Shown: in pieces, positions 1 through 9,436 of the stretch | How positions within the stretch are numbered: the first letter of the stretch is position 1 | Layout: each line of letters begins with the position of its first letter | Assembly: GCF_900115745.1 (NCBI RefSeq) | Contig: NZ_FOXP01000010.1 | Location: 116,312 to 180,311 of the forward strand | DNA from: Sphingomonas rubra | GTDB lineage: Bacteria > Pseudomonadota > Alphaproteobacteria > Sphingomonadales > Sphingomonadaceae | Direction of reading: 5' to 3' | Length of the DNA stretch: 64,000 nt | Program-made: the position numbers and the translations under genes | The notes under the pieces: generated by a model | Database searches by the model: none | What the model was told of the DNA's origin: nothing | What the model saw: the letters and a program-made list of their open reading frames with translations, nothing else

Positions 1-81
1 TATCTGGAACGGATCGAGTCGCGCGACGCGTTCAAGCGCGCGGGCGAGCTGGACGACGCGGCGGCGGCAGCGGCGAGCTGA
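1..81 (+). CDS. C-terminal end of a GST-like protein (partial)
   Basis: An open frame enters from the left edge and ends at TGA 79-81, giving 26 residues that begin YLERIESRDAFKRAGE. The Y-x-x-R-I-x-x-R-x-A-F-x-x-A pattern is like the last helix of glutathione S-transferases, which often sit beside a LysR regulator on the same strand, as here. The rest of the gene lies outside the window, so the family call is tentative; any other helical C-terminus of this pattern would look the same. Confidence 0.45.
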   Translation, partial: YLERIESRDAFKRAGELDDAAAAAAS

Positions 82-148
82 TCCATCACCCGCACTTTCT
101 CGCGCCCGTTAAGTTGTCGCGATAAGAAGATCGCGGCGTCATAGGGAG

Positions 149-1069
149 ATGAGGATGCGACTGCCCGACCTGGAAGCCTGGGCGATCTTCGCCGCGGTGG
201 CCGAGGCGCGCTCGTTCACGGGCGCGGCGGACGTGCTCGGCTTGTCCAAGGCGAGCGTGTCCAAGGCGGTGAGCCGGTTGGAGGCACATCTCGGCCAGTC
301 GCTGTTCCACCGCACCTCGCGGCGCCTGGCGCTGACCGAGGCCGGACGGCCGCTCGCCGACCATGCCGCCCGCATCGTCGCGGAGGCGCACGCCGCCGAG
401 GAAGCGGCGCGCGACGCCGCCACCGCGCCCACCGGCCGGGTCCGCCTGGCCGCGCCGATGAGCTTCGGGGTGACGCACGTGGCGCCGCTGGTGGCCGAGT
501 TTCTCGGCCAGCACCCGGGCATCGATATCGAGCTGCACCTGTCGGACGCGCGCGTCGACATCGTCGCGGAAGGGTATGACGTGGCGCTGCGGATCGGCGA
601 CCTGGCCGACAGTTCGCTGCGCGCGCGCACGCTGTGTCCGGTCTCCACCTTCATCGTCGCCGCGCCCGCCTATCTCGCCGCGCACGGCACGCCGGACGGC
701 CCCGCCGCGCTCGGCCAGCACCGGGTGATGACCTATTCCAACGTGTCCGGCCCGTGGCGGCTGCGGCGCCACGGGGAAGCGGAGGTGTCGTTCCGGCCGA
801 GCGGGCCGCTCGCCGCCAATTCGGGCGACGCACTGGTGCCGGCGCTGCTCGCCGGCCTCGGCATCGCGCGGCTGCCCGATTTCATCATCGGCCCGCATCT
901 GGCCAGCGGCGCACTGGTCGCCATCCTGCCGGACTGGACGCCGGCGCCTACCGCGCTGCACCTGCTCACCCCACCCAGCCCGCTGCGCCCGACCCGCGTC
1001 GAGGCGCTGATCGCCTTCCTGGTCGAGCGGCTGCGCGAGCCCATGCCCGAACAGGAAGGCGCCGCGTGA
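149..1069 (+). CDS. LysR-family transcriptional regulator
   Basis: A 306-residue protein of usual LysR length. Residues about 8-66 form the winged helix-turn-helix (LEAWAIFAAVAEARSFTGAA, then the recognition helix around SKASVSKAVSRLEAHLG), and residues about 95-295 form the periplasmic-binding-like effector domain. It should bind DNA as an oligomer and respond to a small molecule that cannot be inferred. ATG 149 follows AGGGAG; a second ATG at 155 is possible. Its stop overlaps the GTG of the downstream permease (GTGA), so the two are translationally coupled. The preceding GST-like gene on the same strand is a plausible target. Confidence 0.9.
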   Translation: MRMRLPDLEAWAIFAAVAEARSFTGAADVLGLSKASVSKAVSRLEAHLGQSLFHRTSRRLALTEAGRPLADHAARIVAEAHAAEEAARDAATAPTGRVRLAAPMSFGVTHVAPLVAEFLGQHPGIDIELHLSDARVDIVAEGYDVALRIGDLADSSLRARTLCPVSTFIVAAPAYLAAHGTPDGPAALGQHRVMTYSNVSGPWRLRRHGEAEVSFRPSGPLAANSGDALVPALLAGLGIARLPDFIIGPHLASGALVAILPDWTPAPTALHLLTPPSPLRPTRVEALIAFLVERLREPMPEQEGAA

Positions 1070-2130
1070 GGCGTCTCGCCCCAGACGAGCTCGATGCCCG
1101 TTTCCTGCGCCGCGCCGTGCTGCTGGTGCTGCTGGCCGCGGTGGTGCTGGCGATCTGGCGGGCGAGCGACCTGCTGATCCTGGTGTTCGGCGCGATCCTG
1201 GGCGCGACGGTGATCCACGCGCTGGCCGACCTCTACGCCCGGCGCTTCGGCGCGCGGCCCCGGCTGGCGCTCGGGCTCGGCATGGCGACGGTGCTCGCCG
1301 CAATCGGATTCCTGGTATGGCTGTTCGGCGTCGCGTTCCGCCAGCAGGTCAATGCGCTGGTCACCGCGCTGCCCGGCCTGATCGACCAGCTCGCCGCCTG
1401 GGCGGGCCAGTCGCCGGTCGGCGCCAAGGTGGTGGACGCCGTTCGCGCCGCCTATGCCGGCAGCCGCGTCGCGCAGGACATCGGCGGCCTGGCGGAGGGC
1501 GCGGGCGAGATGCTGCTCAACGCCATCCTGCTGCTGGTCGGCGCGCTGTTCCTGGCCGGTGACCCGGACGTGTACCGGCGCGGCCTGCTGCTGCTGGTGC
1601 CGCCGACCTATCGCCCCGCCGTCGCCGACGCGTTGGAGGACGTCGGCACGGTGCTGCGCCTGTGGCTGCGTTCGTCGTTGATCCTGATGACGTCGATGGG
1701 CGTGCTGGTCGGCGTCGGCCTGTGGCTGTCGGGCGTGCCGTCGGCGGCGGCGCTGGGGCTTCTCGCCGGCCTGTCGGAGTTCATCCCCTATGTGGGGCCC
1801 ACCGCCGCGATGATCCCGGCGCTCGGCCTGGCCGCGATCCAGGGCACGGGGCCGGTGGTCGGCACGCTCGCCACCTACGCGGTGATGCGGCTGATCCAGA
1901 CCAATTTCATCACCCCCTATGTCCAGCAGCGCGTGATCTCCATCCCGCCGGCGATCACCGTGTTCGCGATCATCGGCATCGGCGTGGTATTCGGCATCTT
2001 CGGCCTGTTCTTCTCGGCGGCACTGCTGGTGGTGTTCTTCACGCTGGTCCGCAGCCTCTACCTGCGCGAGACGCTGGGCGAGGACATCCCCCGCCCCGAG
2101 CATCCCCACCTGGGCGAGGACGCATCCTGA
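1066..2130 (+). CDS. AI-2E family transporter (PerM/UPF0118)
   Basis: Starting at GTG 1066, which overlaps the LysR stop by four bases, this is a 354-residue polytopic membrane protein. Hydrophobic helices lie in two N-terminal pairs (about residues 15-60 and 70-95) and in a C-terminal set (about 155-335), the arrangement of the AI-2E/PerM permease family. The motif GLLAGLSEFIPYVGPTAAMI matches the family's conserved GL-x-EFIPYVGP signature. Members export diverse substrates or act as sodium/proton antiporters; the substrate here is unknown. The open frame extends further upstream inside LysR, but the conserved protein begins here. Confidence 0.88.
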   Translation: MRRLAPDELDARFLRRAVLLVLLAAVVLAIWRASDLLILVFGAILGATVIHALADLYARRFGARPRLALGLGMATVLAAIGFLVWLFGVAFRQQVNALVTALPGLIDQLAAWAGQSPVGAKVVDAVRAAYAGSRVAQDIGGLAEGAGEMLLNAILLLVGALFLAGDPDVYRRGLLLLVPPTYRPAVADALEDVGTVLRLWLRSSLILMTSMGVLVGVGLWLSGVPSAAALGLLAGLSEFIPYVGPTAAMIPALGLAAIQGTGPVVGTLATYAVMRLIQTNFITPYVQQRVISIPPAITVFAIIGIGVVFGIFGLFFSAALLVVFFTLVRSLYLRETLGEDIPRPEHPHLGEDAS

Positions 2131-2138
2131 TCGCGGCG

Positions 2139-2188
2139 TTAAATCCGAATTAACCTTTTGCGTTCAGAGATGTGATGGTTAATGAATC
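2139..2188 (+). promoter_or_regulatory. CtrA binding site and GANTC methylation site upstream of ctrA
   Basis: Bases 2139-2153 read TTAA, seven bases, TTAA, followed by C, matching the CtrA consensus TTAA-N7-TTAAC exactly. A further TTAA half-site lies at 2179-2182, and GAATC at 2184-2188 is a GANTC site, the target of the cell-cycle methyltransferase CcrM. All lie 50-105 bases before the ctrA ATG. In Caulobacter, ctrA is autoregulated and its P1 promoter is gated by GANTC methylation, so the same logic is likely here. No convincing -35/-10 pair was assigned. Confidence 0.75.
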
Positions 2189-2240
2189 AGGGTCGGCCGC
2201 GCAGCGACATGCCGTGGCCCCGCCGCTGGGGGACTGACTG

Positions 2241-2942
<702 letters not shown>

Positions 2943-3016
2943 GAATCAGGTAACCCGTCATTATCGCGGCAGCGAAGGCCGGGTTTCCCCGTCATAACCT
3001 CTCATCTGTCCAAGTA

Positions 3017-3100
3017 CGTCATGCCGGGCTCGTCCCGGCATCCAGGGTTACCAACGCCACGCTGCTTGGCCCTGGATGCCGGGACGAGCCCGGCATGACG
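3017..3100. repeat. Palindromic intergenic repeat, GTCATGCCGGGC family
   Basis: Two perfectly complementary 31-base arms (3017-3047 and 3070-3100) flank a 22-base loop. The arms contain GTCATGCCGGGCTCGTCCC. The element fills the gap between two convergent genes, ctrA and the amidotransferase gene, ending one base before the latter's stop codon. A related, imperfect copy is at 37867-37962. On RNA it would form a very stable hairpin and could act as a bidirectional terminator or RNA-stability element. Confidence 0.9.
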
Positions 3101-3101
3101 C

Positions 3102-3971
3102 TTATGGGCGATCCTCGTCACGCCCCCGCCGTGCCCGTGTCGGCACCACCAGATGCTCGATGAAGTTGGCGAGCTCCACCCGCCGCCGATCCTCCAGCGC
3201 CGCCTCCGCGGTTACCCCCAGCCGCCACAGCACCGACCGATCGTGCGGATCGCGGTGCAACCGGTCGAACAGCGCCGCCTGCTCCTCCACCTCGTCGAGC
3301 GACCCCGCCGTACCGTCCTCCACCAGGCTGTCGGCCTGCCGCCGCAGTGCCGCGGCGACCTCGCCGGGTGCGAGTTCGGGATGGTATTGCACACCCCAGA
3401 ACACGCCGTCGCCGACGCGGATCTCCGCCGCCTGCACGCGCGCGGCGTGATTGCCGGCGAGCAGCGTCGCGCCGCCCGGCAGTTCCGCCACCTCGTCACT
3501 GTGAATGGCGAGCGCATCCCAGGCCGGGGGCCGACCGGCGAGCAGCGGGTGGCTGCGCCCCGCCTCCGTCGCGGTGATGCCGCGCGCGATGCCGGTCTCG
3601 TCGCGGTGCGGCATCGCGCGCACCGTGCCCCCCGCGGCCGCGCACGCGACCTGCAGCCCCGCGCACGATCCGAAGCTCGGCGTGCCGCTCGCGAACACGC
3701 GGCGCATGAACTCGGTCTGCCGCACCGTCTCCGGCGTCTCGCAATAGACATGGAGCGGCGAGCCCGACAGGAACACCGCATCGAAGCCGGCGAGCTCGTC
3801 CACCGTCATCATCTGGTGATGCCCGTCGGAGGGGGTCGCCAGCTTCACGGTGCAGTCGGGCGACAACTGCTCGAGCGTCGCGGCGTAGGTTTCCCCCGAA
3901 CTCTTGCCCGCACTGGCGCGGCGCGCGTCGCGTTCCTCGTCCGTCTCGCTCTCGACGATCAGGAACCTCAT
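3102..3971 (-). CDS. Class I glutamine amidotransferase-like protein
   Basis: A 289-residue protein with a complete GATase-1 triad: nucleophile Cys103 in the elbow GSCAGLQ, and His197 and Glu199 in QYHPE. It resembles the stand-alone GMP-synthase-like amidotransferases whose partner acceptor is often unknown. The last 70 residues are a helical extension beyond the usual domain, rich in Arg and Glu. The start ATG overlaps the stop of the upstream HhH gene by four bases (ATGA), implying coupled translation. Nothing in the sequence shows a synthetase partner, so the ammonia acceptor or hydrolysed substrate is not predicted. Confidence 0.85.
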   Translation of the reverse strand: MRFLIVESETDEERDARRASAGKSSGETYAATLEQLSPDCTVKLATPSDGHHQMMTVDELAGFDAVFLSGSPLHVYCETPETVRQTEFMRRVFASGTPSFGSCAGLQVACAAAGGTVRAMPHRDETGIARGITATEAGRSHPLLAGRPPAWDALAIHSDEVAELPGGATLLAGNHAARVQAAEIRVGDGVFWGVQYHPELAPGEVAAALRRQADSLVEDGTAGSLDEVEEQAALFDRLHRDPHDRSVLWRLGVTAEAALEDRRRVELANFIEHLVVPTRARRGRDEDRP

Positions 3972-4156
3972 ATGGCTAGCGCCGCGCGGGTGGCGTCGTC
4001 CGCCTTGCCGGACAGGCCCGGCACTTCGTCGAGCTGGCGCAGGTCGGTGAAGCGCCCGCGCTCTTCGCGATAACGGACGATCTCGGGCCCGTGGCCGCGC
4101 AGGCCGGGCACGGCGTCGAGCGCCCCTGCGGAGGCGGTGTTGAGGTCGATCGGCAA
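3968..4156 (-). CDS. Small helix-hairpin-helix (ComEA-like) protein
   Basis: A 62-residue protein covering just one ComEA-type double HhH: IDLNTASAGALDAVPGLRGH followed by FTDLRQLDEVPGLSGKA. These units bind DNA backbone without sequence preference, though some serve as protein-binding modules. The start is TTG 4156, supported by a well-spaced GGAG seven bases upstream. No signal peptide or membrane segment is seen, so it is probably cytoplasmic and not a true DNA-uptake ComEA. It is co-translated with the amidotransferase gene through an ATGA overlap. Confidence 0.82.
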   Translation of the reverse strand: MPIDLNTASAGALDAVPGLRGHGPEIVRYREERGRFTDLRQLDEVPGLSGKADDATRAALAI

Positions 4157-4212
4157 GAATAGTCTCCGGCAGAAGGGTCGCCGGTCAACGCCCTGTCCGT
4201 TCCGCGGGTCCG

Positions 4213-5931
4213 CTACTTGCGGGTCCAGACCTTCTCGCCGTTCACCCAGGTTTCCTCCACCCGCGTCTGGCGCAGCAGATCGGGCGTGGCGGTGGTCGGA
4301 TCGCGGTCGACGACGATGAAGTCGGCGCGCTGCCCGGGGGCGAGCCGGCCGAACTTGTCCTCCGCGAAGCCGGCATAGGCGCCGCCGCTGGTGAACGCCG
4401 CCCAGGCCTGTTCCTTGCTGAGGACCTCCTGCGGCTGCCAGCCGCCCGCGGGCTGTCCGTCGGCGCCGATCCGGGTATAGGCGGCGGCCCAGCCGACGAA
4501 CGGATCGGGGCTCTCGACCGGGTAGTCGGACCCGAAGGCTAGCCTGGCGCCGGTGCGCAGCATCGACGCCCAGGCATAGGCGCCCGCCAGCCGCGCCGGG
4601 CCCAGCCGCGCCTCCGCCATCACCCGGTCGCTGGTCTCGTGCACCGGCTGCATCGAGGCGATGATGCCGTGCTTGCCGAACCGCGGCAGGTCGGCCGGAT
4701 CGACCACCTGCGCGTGCTCGATCCGCCAGCGCCGGTCACCGCCATAGGTGTCGGCGATCTCCTCGATCGCGCCCAGCACCTGCGCGTTGGCGGCGTCGCC
4801 GATCGCGTGCACCGCCACCTGGTAGCCGTCCATCGACGCGCGGACCATCAGGTTGCGCAGCGTCGAATCGGTCATGAAGGCCAGACCGCGCTCGCCGGCC
4901 GCGTCGGCGTAGGGCGCCTTCAGCCACGCACCGCGCGAGCCCAGCGCGCCGTCGCCGTAGAGCTTGACGCCGACCAGCTTCAGCCGGTCGTTGTACAGCC
5001 ACGGCGTCGGCCCCGCGCCGCCGATCCGGATCGTGTCCTCGATCCCGCTGCCGTAGCTCATCAGCCGGACGCGCAGTGCACCGCGATCGCCGACCCGGCG
5101 ATAGGTCAGCCAGTCGTCGATGCTGGTGCCCATGTCGGCCGTGGCGGTGATGCCGTGCGAGAGCAGTTGTTCCTGCGCCTTGATGAAGGCGGTGTCGCGC
5201 TCCTTCGGCAGCGGCTGCGGCACCACGCGGCCGACCAGCGCCTGCGCGCCGTCGACGAACACGCCCGACGGCTGGCCCCCGGCCTTCTCGATCCGCCCGC
5301 CCGGCGGGGCGAGCGTCTTCGCCGTCACCCCCGCCTCGCGCATCGCGGCCGAATTGGCCCAGCTGGCATGACCGTCGGCACGGGCGAGATAGACCGGCCG
5401 GTCGGCCACCGCCGCGTCCAGATCGGCCGCGGTTGGGAACCGGCCCAGGCCCCAGCTCTCCTGGTTCCAGCCGCCGCCGACGATCCACTTGCGATCCGGA
5501 TTGGCCGCCGCATAGGCCCTGATTTTGGCCTGCGCCTCGGCAAGCGAGCGGGTGCCCGACAGGTCGAGTTCCAGCTGGCGGAAACCGAGCTCGATCACGT
5601 GGCCGTGCGCGTCGACGAAGCCCGGCATCACCACCCGGCCGCCCAGGTCGGCGCGCCACGTGTAGCGCGGCTGCGGCGGCGGATCGTTCTTGCGACGCTT
5701 GACGCGGGGCGGCTCCGGCTCCTTCTCGTCAGGCTTGACCAAACGCACGACCTTGCCGTCCTTGTCGAGCACGATTGCGCGGAACCGCACCACGCGTCCG
5801 TCCGCGTCGAGCGTGACGCCGCGAACGTTGTCGACGATCGCGTCGGCGACCGCAGGGGCCGGCGACAGCGCGAGCAGGGTCGCCGCGGCGGCGGACAAGC
5901 AGTGAACCGTTCTTGCCATGCCGGCGCGCAT
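4213..5931 (-). CDS. Exported YtcJ-like amidohydrolase
   Basis: A 572-residue metal-dependent hydrolase of the amidohydrolase_3 (YtcJ) group. An N-terminal signal peptide (cleaved near AVADA, about residue 30) suggests periplasmic location. The metal-binding HxH is in VMPGFVDAHGHVIELG, further ligands in AVHAIGDAAN and RIEHAQVVDP, and the Asp in AFGSDYPVESPDP. A charged insert KDGKVVRLVKPDEKEPEP with a basic stretch near residues 50-90 precedes the metal site. Relatives act on N-acyl amino acids or formamide-type substrates, but the true substrate is unknown. ATG 5919 is an alternative start. Confidence 0.87.
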   Translation of the reverse strand: MRAGMARTVHCLSAAAATLLALSPAPAVADAIVDNVRGVTLDADGRVVRFRAIVLDKDGKVVRLVKPDEKEPEPPRVKRRKNDPPPQPRYTWRADLGGRVVMPGFVDAHGHVIELGFRQLELDLSGTRSLAEAQAKIRAYAAANPDRKWIVGGGWNQESWGLGRFPTAADLDAAVADRPVYLARADGHASWANSAAMREAGVTAKTLAPPGGRIEKAGGQPSGVFVDGAQALVGRVVPQPLPKERDTAFIKAQEQLLSHGITATADMGTSIDDWLTYRRVGDRGALRVRLMSYGSGIEDTIRIGGAGPTPWLYNDRLKLVGVKLYGDGALGSRGAWLKAPYADAAGERGLAFMTDSTLRNLMVRASMDGYQVAVHAIGDAANAQVLGAIEEIADTYGGDRRWRIEHAQVVDPADLPRFGKHGIIASMQPVHETSDRVMAEARLGPARLAGAYAWASMLRTGARLAFGSDYPVESPDPFVGWAAAYTRIGADGQPAGGWQPQEVLSKEQAWAAFTSGGAYAGFAEDKFGRLAPGQRADFIVVDRDPTTATPDLLRQTRVEETWVNGEKVWTRK

Positions 5932-5976
5932 AGGGGGTGTTCCCCCCTCACGCCAGACGGTCTATCGCGGCACGCT

Positions 5977-7233
5977 ATGGCAACGCAGATCAAACCCGCC
6001 GCCTCCGCGCTCCCGGCCACACTTCCGGTCAGCATCGACGACGTGCGCGCCGCGCACGCGCGGATCAGCGACCAGATCGTTCGCACGCCGACGCTGGTCA
6101 GCCGGACGTTGAGCGACCTGACCGGCGCCACCGTGTTCCTGAAGTTCGAGAACCTGCAGTTCACCGCTGCCTACAAGGAGCGCGGCGCGCTCAACACGCT
6201 GCTCCAGCTGTCGGACGCGGCGCGCGCCAAGGGCGTGATCGCCGCGTCGGCCGGCAACCACGCGCAGGGGCTGGCGTTTCACGCGACGCGACTCGGCATC
6301 CCCTCCACTATCGTGATGCCGCGCAACACGCCGACGGTGAAGGTCGTGCAGACCGAAGGGCATGGTGCGAACGTGGTGCTGGAAGGCGACACGTTCGACG
6401 CCGCCTACGCCCATGCGCGCGTGCTGGAGGCCGAGCGCGGGCTGACCTTCGTGCACCCGTTCGACGATTCGCGCATCATCGCGGGTGCGGGCACCACCGC
6501 GCTGGAGATGCTGGAGGACGTGCCCGCGATCGACACCTTCGTGACGCCGATCGGCGGCGGCGGCCTGATCTCCGGCATGGCGACGGTGGCGCGCGCCTGG
6601 CCCACGCCGGTCGAGGTCGTCGGCGTCGAGGCGGAGCTGTTCCCGTCAATGTACAACCGCGTCAACGGCACCCACATGCCGTGCGCGGGCGACACGCTGG
6701 CCGAGGGCATCGCGGTCAAGGAGCCGGGCGGCATCACCTCGACCATGGTGCGCGCGCTGGTCGACGACATCCTGCTGGTGTCCGAACGCAGCCTGGAAGA
6801 GGCGGTGTCGCTGCTGCTCCAGATCGAGAAGACGGTGGTGGAGGGCGCGGGTGCCGCGGGCATGGCGGCGCTGCTCGCGCATCCCGGCCGGTTCGCGGGC
6901 CGGACCGTGGGCGTGGTGCTGTGCGGCGGCAACATCGACACGCGGCTGCTCGCCAACGTGCTGCTGCGCGACCTCGCCCGGTCGGGGCGGCTGGCGCGGC
7001 TGCGCATCCGCTTGCAGGACCAGCCGGGCGCGCTGTTCAACGTCGCGCGCATCTTCGACGCGCAGCGGATCAACATCATCGAGGTGTATCACCAGCGCGT
7101 CTTCACCACGCTCCCGGCCAAGGGCCTCATCACCGACATCGAGTGCGAGGCGCGTGACCGTGCGCATCTCGACCGGCTGGTCGCGGCGCTGCGCGAGGCG
7201 GGGTACGAGACGACCACGGTGGAACTGGCGTAG
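5977..7233 (+). CDS. ilvA: Threonine ammonia-lyase (threonine dehydratase)
   Basis: A 418-residue fold-type II PLP enzyme converting threonine to 2-oxobutanoate for isoleucine synthesis. Lys67 in AAYKERGA is the Schiff-base lysine, the phosphate-binding loop is PIGGGGLISG, and ASAGNHAQG is the conserved substrate loop. Residues about 335-418 form a single ACT domain (LQDQPGALFNVARIFDAQRI), as in the shorter single-ACT enzymes rather than the two-ACT E. coli IlvA. The open frame extends upstream across the amidohydrolase, but ATG 5977 is the only start that fits the family and it clears the divergent gene by 45 bases. Confidence 0.92.
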   Translation: MATQIKPAASALPATLPVSIDDVRAAHARISDQIVRTPTLVSRTLSDLTGATVFLKFENLQFTAAYKERGALNTLLQLSDAARAKGVIAASAGNHAQGLAFHATRLGIPSTIVMPRNTPTVKVVQTEGHGANVVLEGDTFDAAYAHARVLEAERGLTFVHPFDDSRIIAGAGTTALEMLEDVPAIDTFVTPIGGGGLISGMATVARAWPTPVEVVGVEAELFPSMYNRVNGTHMPCAGDTLAEGIAVKEPGGITSTMVRALVDDILLVSERSLEEAVSLLLQIEKTVVEGAGAAGMAALLAHPGRFAGRTVGVVLCGGNIDTRLLANVLLRDLARSGRLARLRIRLQDQPGALFNVARIFDAQRINIIEVYHQRVFTTLPAKGLITDIECEARDRAHLDRLVAALREAGYETTTVELA

Positions 7234-7359
7234 CTCGGGTCGGCGTTGCGGCCTGCGCTGTCGGTAAGCGTAATCTTGCCCGGTTGTAGCGGCGTTCAAC
7301 TTCGCTAGGCCGGATCACCCTTCTACGCCGAACGTCGGTATCGCTCAGCCTCACCCACG

Positions 7360-7393
7360 AAAAAGGGGTCGGCACCGCGTGGCGCCGACCCCT
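7360..7393 (-). terminator. Rho-independent terminator of the small membrane-protein gene
   Basis: Read on the minus strand, a ten-base stem (AGGGGTCGGC paired with GCCGACCCCT) is followed by a run of Ts. It lies 33 bases past the stop codon of the small gene at 7426-7674. The stem is symmetric, so it may also stop plus-strand transcription arriving from ilvA, although the T run is on the minus side only. Confidence 0.82.
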
Positions 7394-7425
7394 CGTCGAT
7401 CCGACCGGATCAACCGATCAGAAGA

Positions 7426-7674
7426 TCAGTTGCTGTCCGAATCGTCGTTCTGCACCGCCGCGATGATCGCGATGGCAGCGACGCCGGCGGCGATCGCCAG
7501 ACCCAGGATGGCGCCGCCACCGCCGCCCAGCTTCTCGCCCTTGGCGGTCGGGGCCGAGGCGCGCGCCTTGGCGACCGACAGCGACGAGGCAGCGTTGGTG
7601 GGGGCGGCCATCGCGGGGGCCGCGACGAGCGAGGTGGCCGCGAGCGCGGCGGCAATGGTGGACATACGCTTCAT
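7426..7674 (-). CDS. Small exported glycine-rich membrane protein, unknown function
   Basis: An 82-residue protein from ATG 7674, preceded by AAGGGAG at ideal spacing; the frame also opens from TTG 7698 but lacks that site. A signal peptide (MKRMSTIAAALAATSLVAA, cleavage near AMA-AP) is followed by a polar linker, a five-glycine run and one hydrophobic helix (ILGLAIAAGVAAIAIIAAV), ending in an acidic NDDSDSN tail. I do not recognise a named family. It is monocistronic, with its own terminator, and diverges from bpt across 160 bases, which suggests strong independent expression. Confidence 0.8.
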   Translation of the reverse strand: MKRMSTIAAALAATSLVAAPAMAAPTNAASSLSVAKARASAPTAKGEKLGGGGGAILGLAIAAGVAAIAIIAAVQNDDSDSN

Positions 7675-7834
7675 GAATTTTCTCCCTTTCTTACGCAATA
7701 CTGCAACGCGGCAATATCACGATTGTATCCGCAGACCAACGTCTGCCTGATTCGAGTTTCGTGGTAAAGACGCTTTGCAGCCGCAACGCAACACATCATA
7801 GAGACACACCACTTCTTCAGAGGACCTGCCCGCG

Positions 7835-8614
7835 GTGACCGCGCCTTTCCGATTTCCGCGCTTCTTCGTCACCAGTCCCTCGCCCTGTCCCTATCTGCCC
7901 GGGCGGCAGGAGCGGAAGGTATTCACCGAGCTGACCGGCCCGCACGCGGCCGAACTGAACGACGCGCTGGGGCGGATCGGCTTTCGCCGCAGCCAGGGCG
8001 TCGCCTATCGCCCGTCATGCGCGGGCTGCACCGCCTGCGTGTCCGTGCGGGTGGTGACGCACGAGTTCGTCGCCAACGCCACCCAGCGCAAGCTGATGCG
8101 CCGCCAGGGCGACCTGGAGGTCACCGCGTGCCGCGCCTGGGCGACCGACGAGCAGTTTCAGCTGCTGCGCCGCTATCTCGCCGCCCGCCATCCGGGCGGC
8201 GGCATGGCCGGAATGGACGAGGACGATTACGCCGACATGATCGAGCATTCGCCGGTCAACTCGCTGATCGTCGAATATCGCGAACCGTCCACGAACGGCC
8301 GCCGCGGCCGGCTGGTCGGTGCCTGCCTGACCGACCGGCAGGCGGACGGGCTGTCGATGATCTACAGCTTCTTCGAGCCGGAGGAGGATGGCGGTCGGGC
8401 GGGCCTGGGCAATTTCATCATCCTCGATCACATCACGCGGGCGCGCGATGCCAAGCTGGCCTTCGTCTATTTGGGATATTGGGTGAAGGGATCGGCGCGC
8501 ATGGCGTACAAGACGCGCTATCGCCCGATCGAGGTGCTGGGCCCGGCGGGCTGGCGCCGCCTGGCCGCCGAGGAGATCGCTCCCACGCCCCCGACCCGGA
8601 TCGACGCCGCCTGA
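7835..8614 (+). CDS. bpt: Aspartate/glutamate leucyltransferase (Bpt, N-end rule)
   Basis: A 259-residue aminoacyl-tRNA-protein transferase of the Bpt/ATE family, which transfers leucine from Leu-tRNA to proteins with N-terminal Asp or Glu and so marks them for ClpAP degradation. The N-terminal cysteine cluster is intact: [15 protein letters not shown] and then [16 protein letters not shown]. The C-terminal GNAT-like half contains [10 protein letters not shown] and [14 protein letters not shown], typical of the family. The start is GTG 7835; an AGAGGA lies about ten bases before it. No adjacent partner such as aat or clpS is present. Confidence 0.9.
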   Translation: MTAPFRFPRFFVTSPSPCPYLPGRQERKVFTELTGPHAAELNDALGRIGFRRSQGVAYRPSCAGCTACVSVRVVTHEFVANATQRKLMRRQGDLEVTACRAWATDEQFQLLRRYLAARHPGGGMAGMDEDDYADMIEHSPVNSLIVEYREPSTNGRRGRLVGACLTDRQADGLSMIYSFFEPEEDGGRAGLGNFIILDHITRARDAKLAFVYLGYWVKGSARMAYKTRYRPIEVLGPAGWRRLAAEEIAPTPPTRIDAA

Positions 8615-8617
8615 ACC

Positions 8618-9409
8618 TCAGGCCGCCGAAGCGTCTATCGTCAGCACCTCCACCGCGGGGCCGAGCCGCGATCCCGCGATCGGCGCGGCACCCGCCGCGT
8701 CGAGCGCCACCGCGACGCGGACGTGTCGATCCTGCGGCGACAGGCGGGTGACAGGATCGAAGCCGATCCAGCCGATGCCGTCGACATGCGCCTCCGCCCA
8801 GCCGTGCGGTTGCGGGGCACGCTCGCCCCCGATCAGGCCGTAGCCGGAGACGTAGCGCGCCGGCGTGCCGAGCGAGCGGGCCGCCGCGACGAAAAGCTGC
8901 GCGATCTCGCCCGCCGTCGCCCGCTCCTGCTGCCACGCCTCGCCGGCAGCCAGCTCCACGCCGGCGCGGTGCGGGTCGATCGCGATGCGCTCACCCAGTG
9001 CGGCGTTGAGACGGTGCAGGTCGGCCAACCGGTCCGCGCCGCGCGCGACCTCGCCTGCCCAGAGCGCGATCGCCGGATCGCGCGCGGTCGCGGTTGTGTC
9101 GCGCAGGAACAGCGTGGGCGGGAATCGCTCGCGTACGCCGTGCAGGACGCCACCGGACTCGCTCGTCACCACCTCGCCCGAGACGGCGATCTCGATGCCG
9201 TCGAGCGGCCCGTCGACGTACAACATGGTCACCGCGTTGCCCCAACCGTCGCAATCCTCGCGCATGCGGACGTCGCGATCGACGTCGATCCGCCAGGCGA
9301 CGACCGTCTGGTCGTGGTTGTTCTGCGGCGTCACGCGCAGCATCTGGATGAGGCGCGGCTGCGGTTCGGGGAAGCGAAACGTCGTGCGGTGCTCGATCAA
9401 CAGTCGCAT
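8618..9409 (-). CDS. Transglutaminase-like protein lacking the catalytic cysteine
   Basis: A 263-residue member of the bacterial transglutaminase-like family (COG1305) with the usual N-terminal beta domain (about 1-95) and papain-like core. The core segment LFVAAARSLGTPARYVSGYG is conserved, and the His (His202 in PHGWAEAHV) and Asp (Asp218 in GFDPVTR) of the triad remain. The nucleophile segment, normally GVCQD, reads ATAGE, placing Ala166 at the cysteine position. It is therefore probably a pseudoenzyme or binding subunit. It follows the alpha-E gene by 27 bases, in the cluster known to combine transglutaminase, alpha-E and ATP-grasp proteins. Confidence 0.85.
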   Translation of the reverse strand: MRLLIEHRTTFRFPEPQPRLIQMLRVTPQNNHDQTVVAWRIDVDRDVRMREDCDGWGNAVTMLYVDGPLDGIEIAVSGEVVTSESGGVLHGVRERFPPTLFLRDTTATARDPAIALWAGEVARGADRLADLHRLNAALGERIAIDPHRAGVELAAGEAWQQERATAGEIAQLFVAAARSLGTPARYVSGYGLIGGERAPQPHGWAEAHVDGIGWIGFDPVTRLSPQDRHVRVAVALDAAGAAPIAGSRLGPAVEVLTIDASAA

Positions 9410-9436
9410 CGTCGATCCCTCTCCCCCGGTCGAACC

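Noticed and set aside
4639..5976. Upstream extension of ilvA across the amidohydrolase gene
   Set aside because: The family start is at 5977; the extension is antisense to a conserved gene and has no domain.
7234..7359. tRNA or riboswitch after ilvA
   Set aside because: No cloverleaf arms, GTTCGA-type T loop or known aptamer core was found; only the terminator further on is supported.
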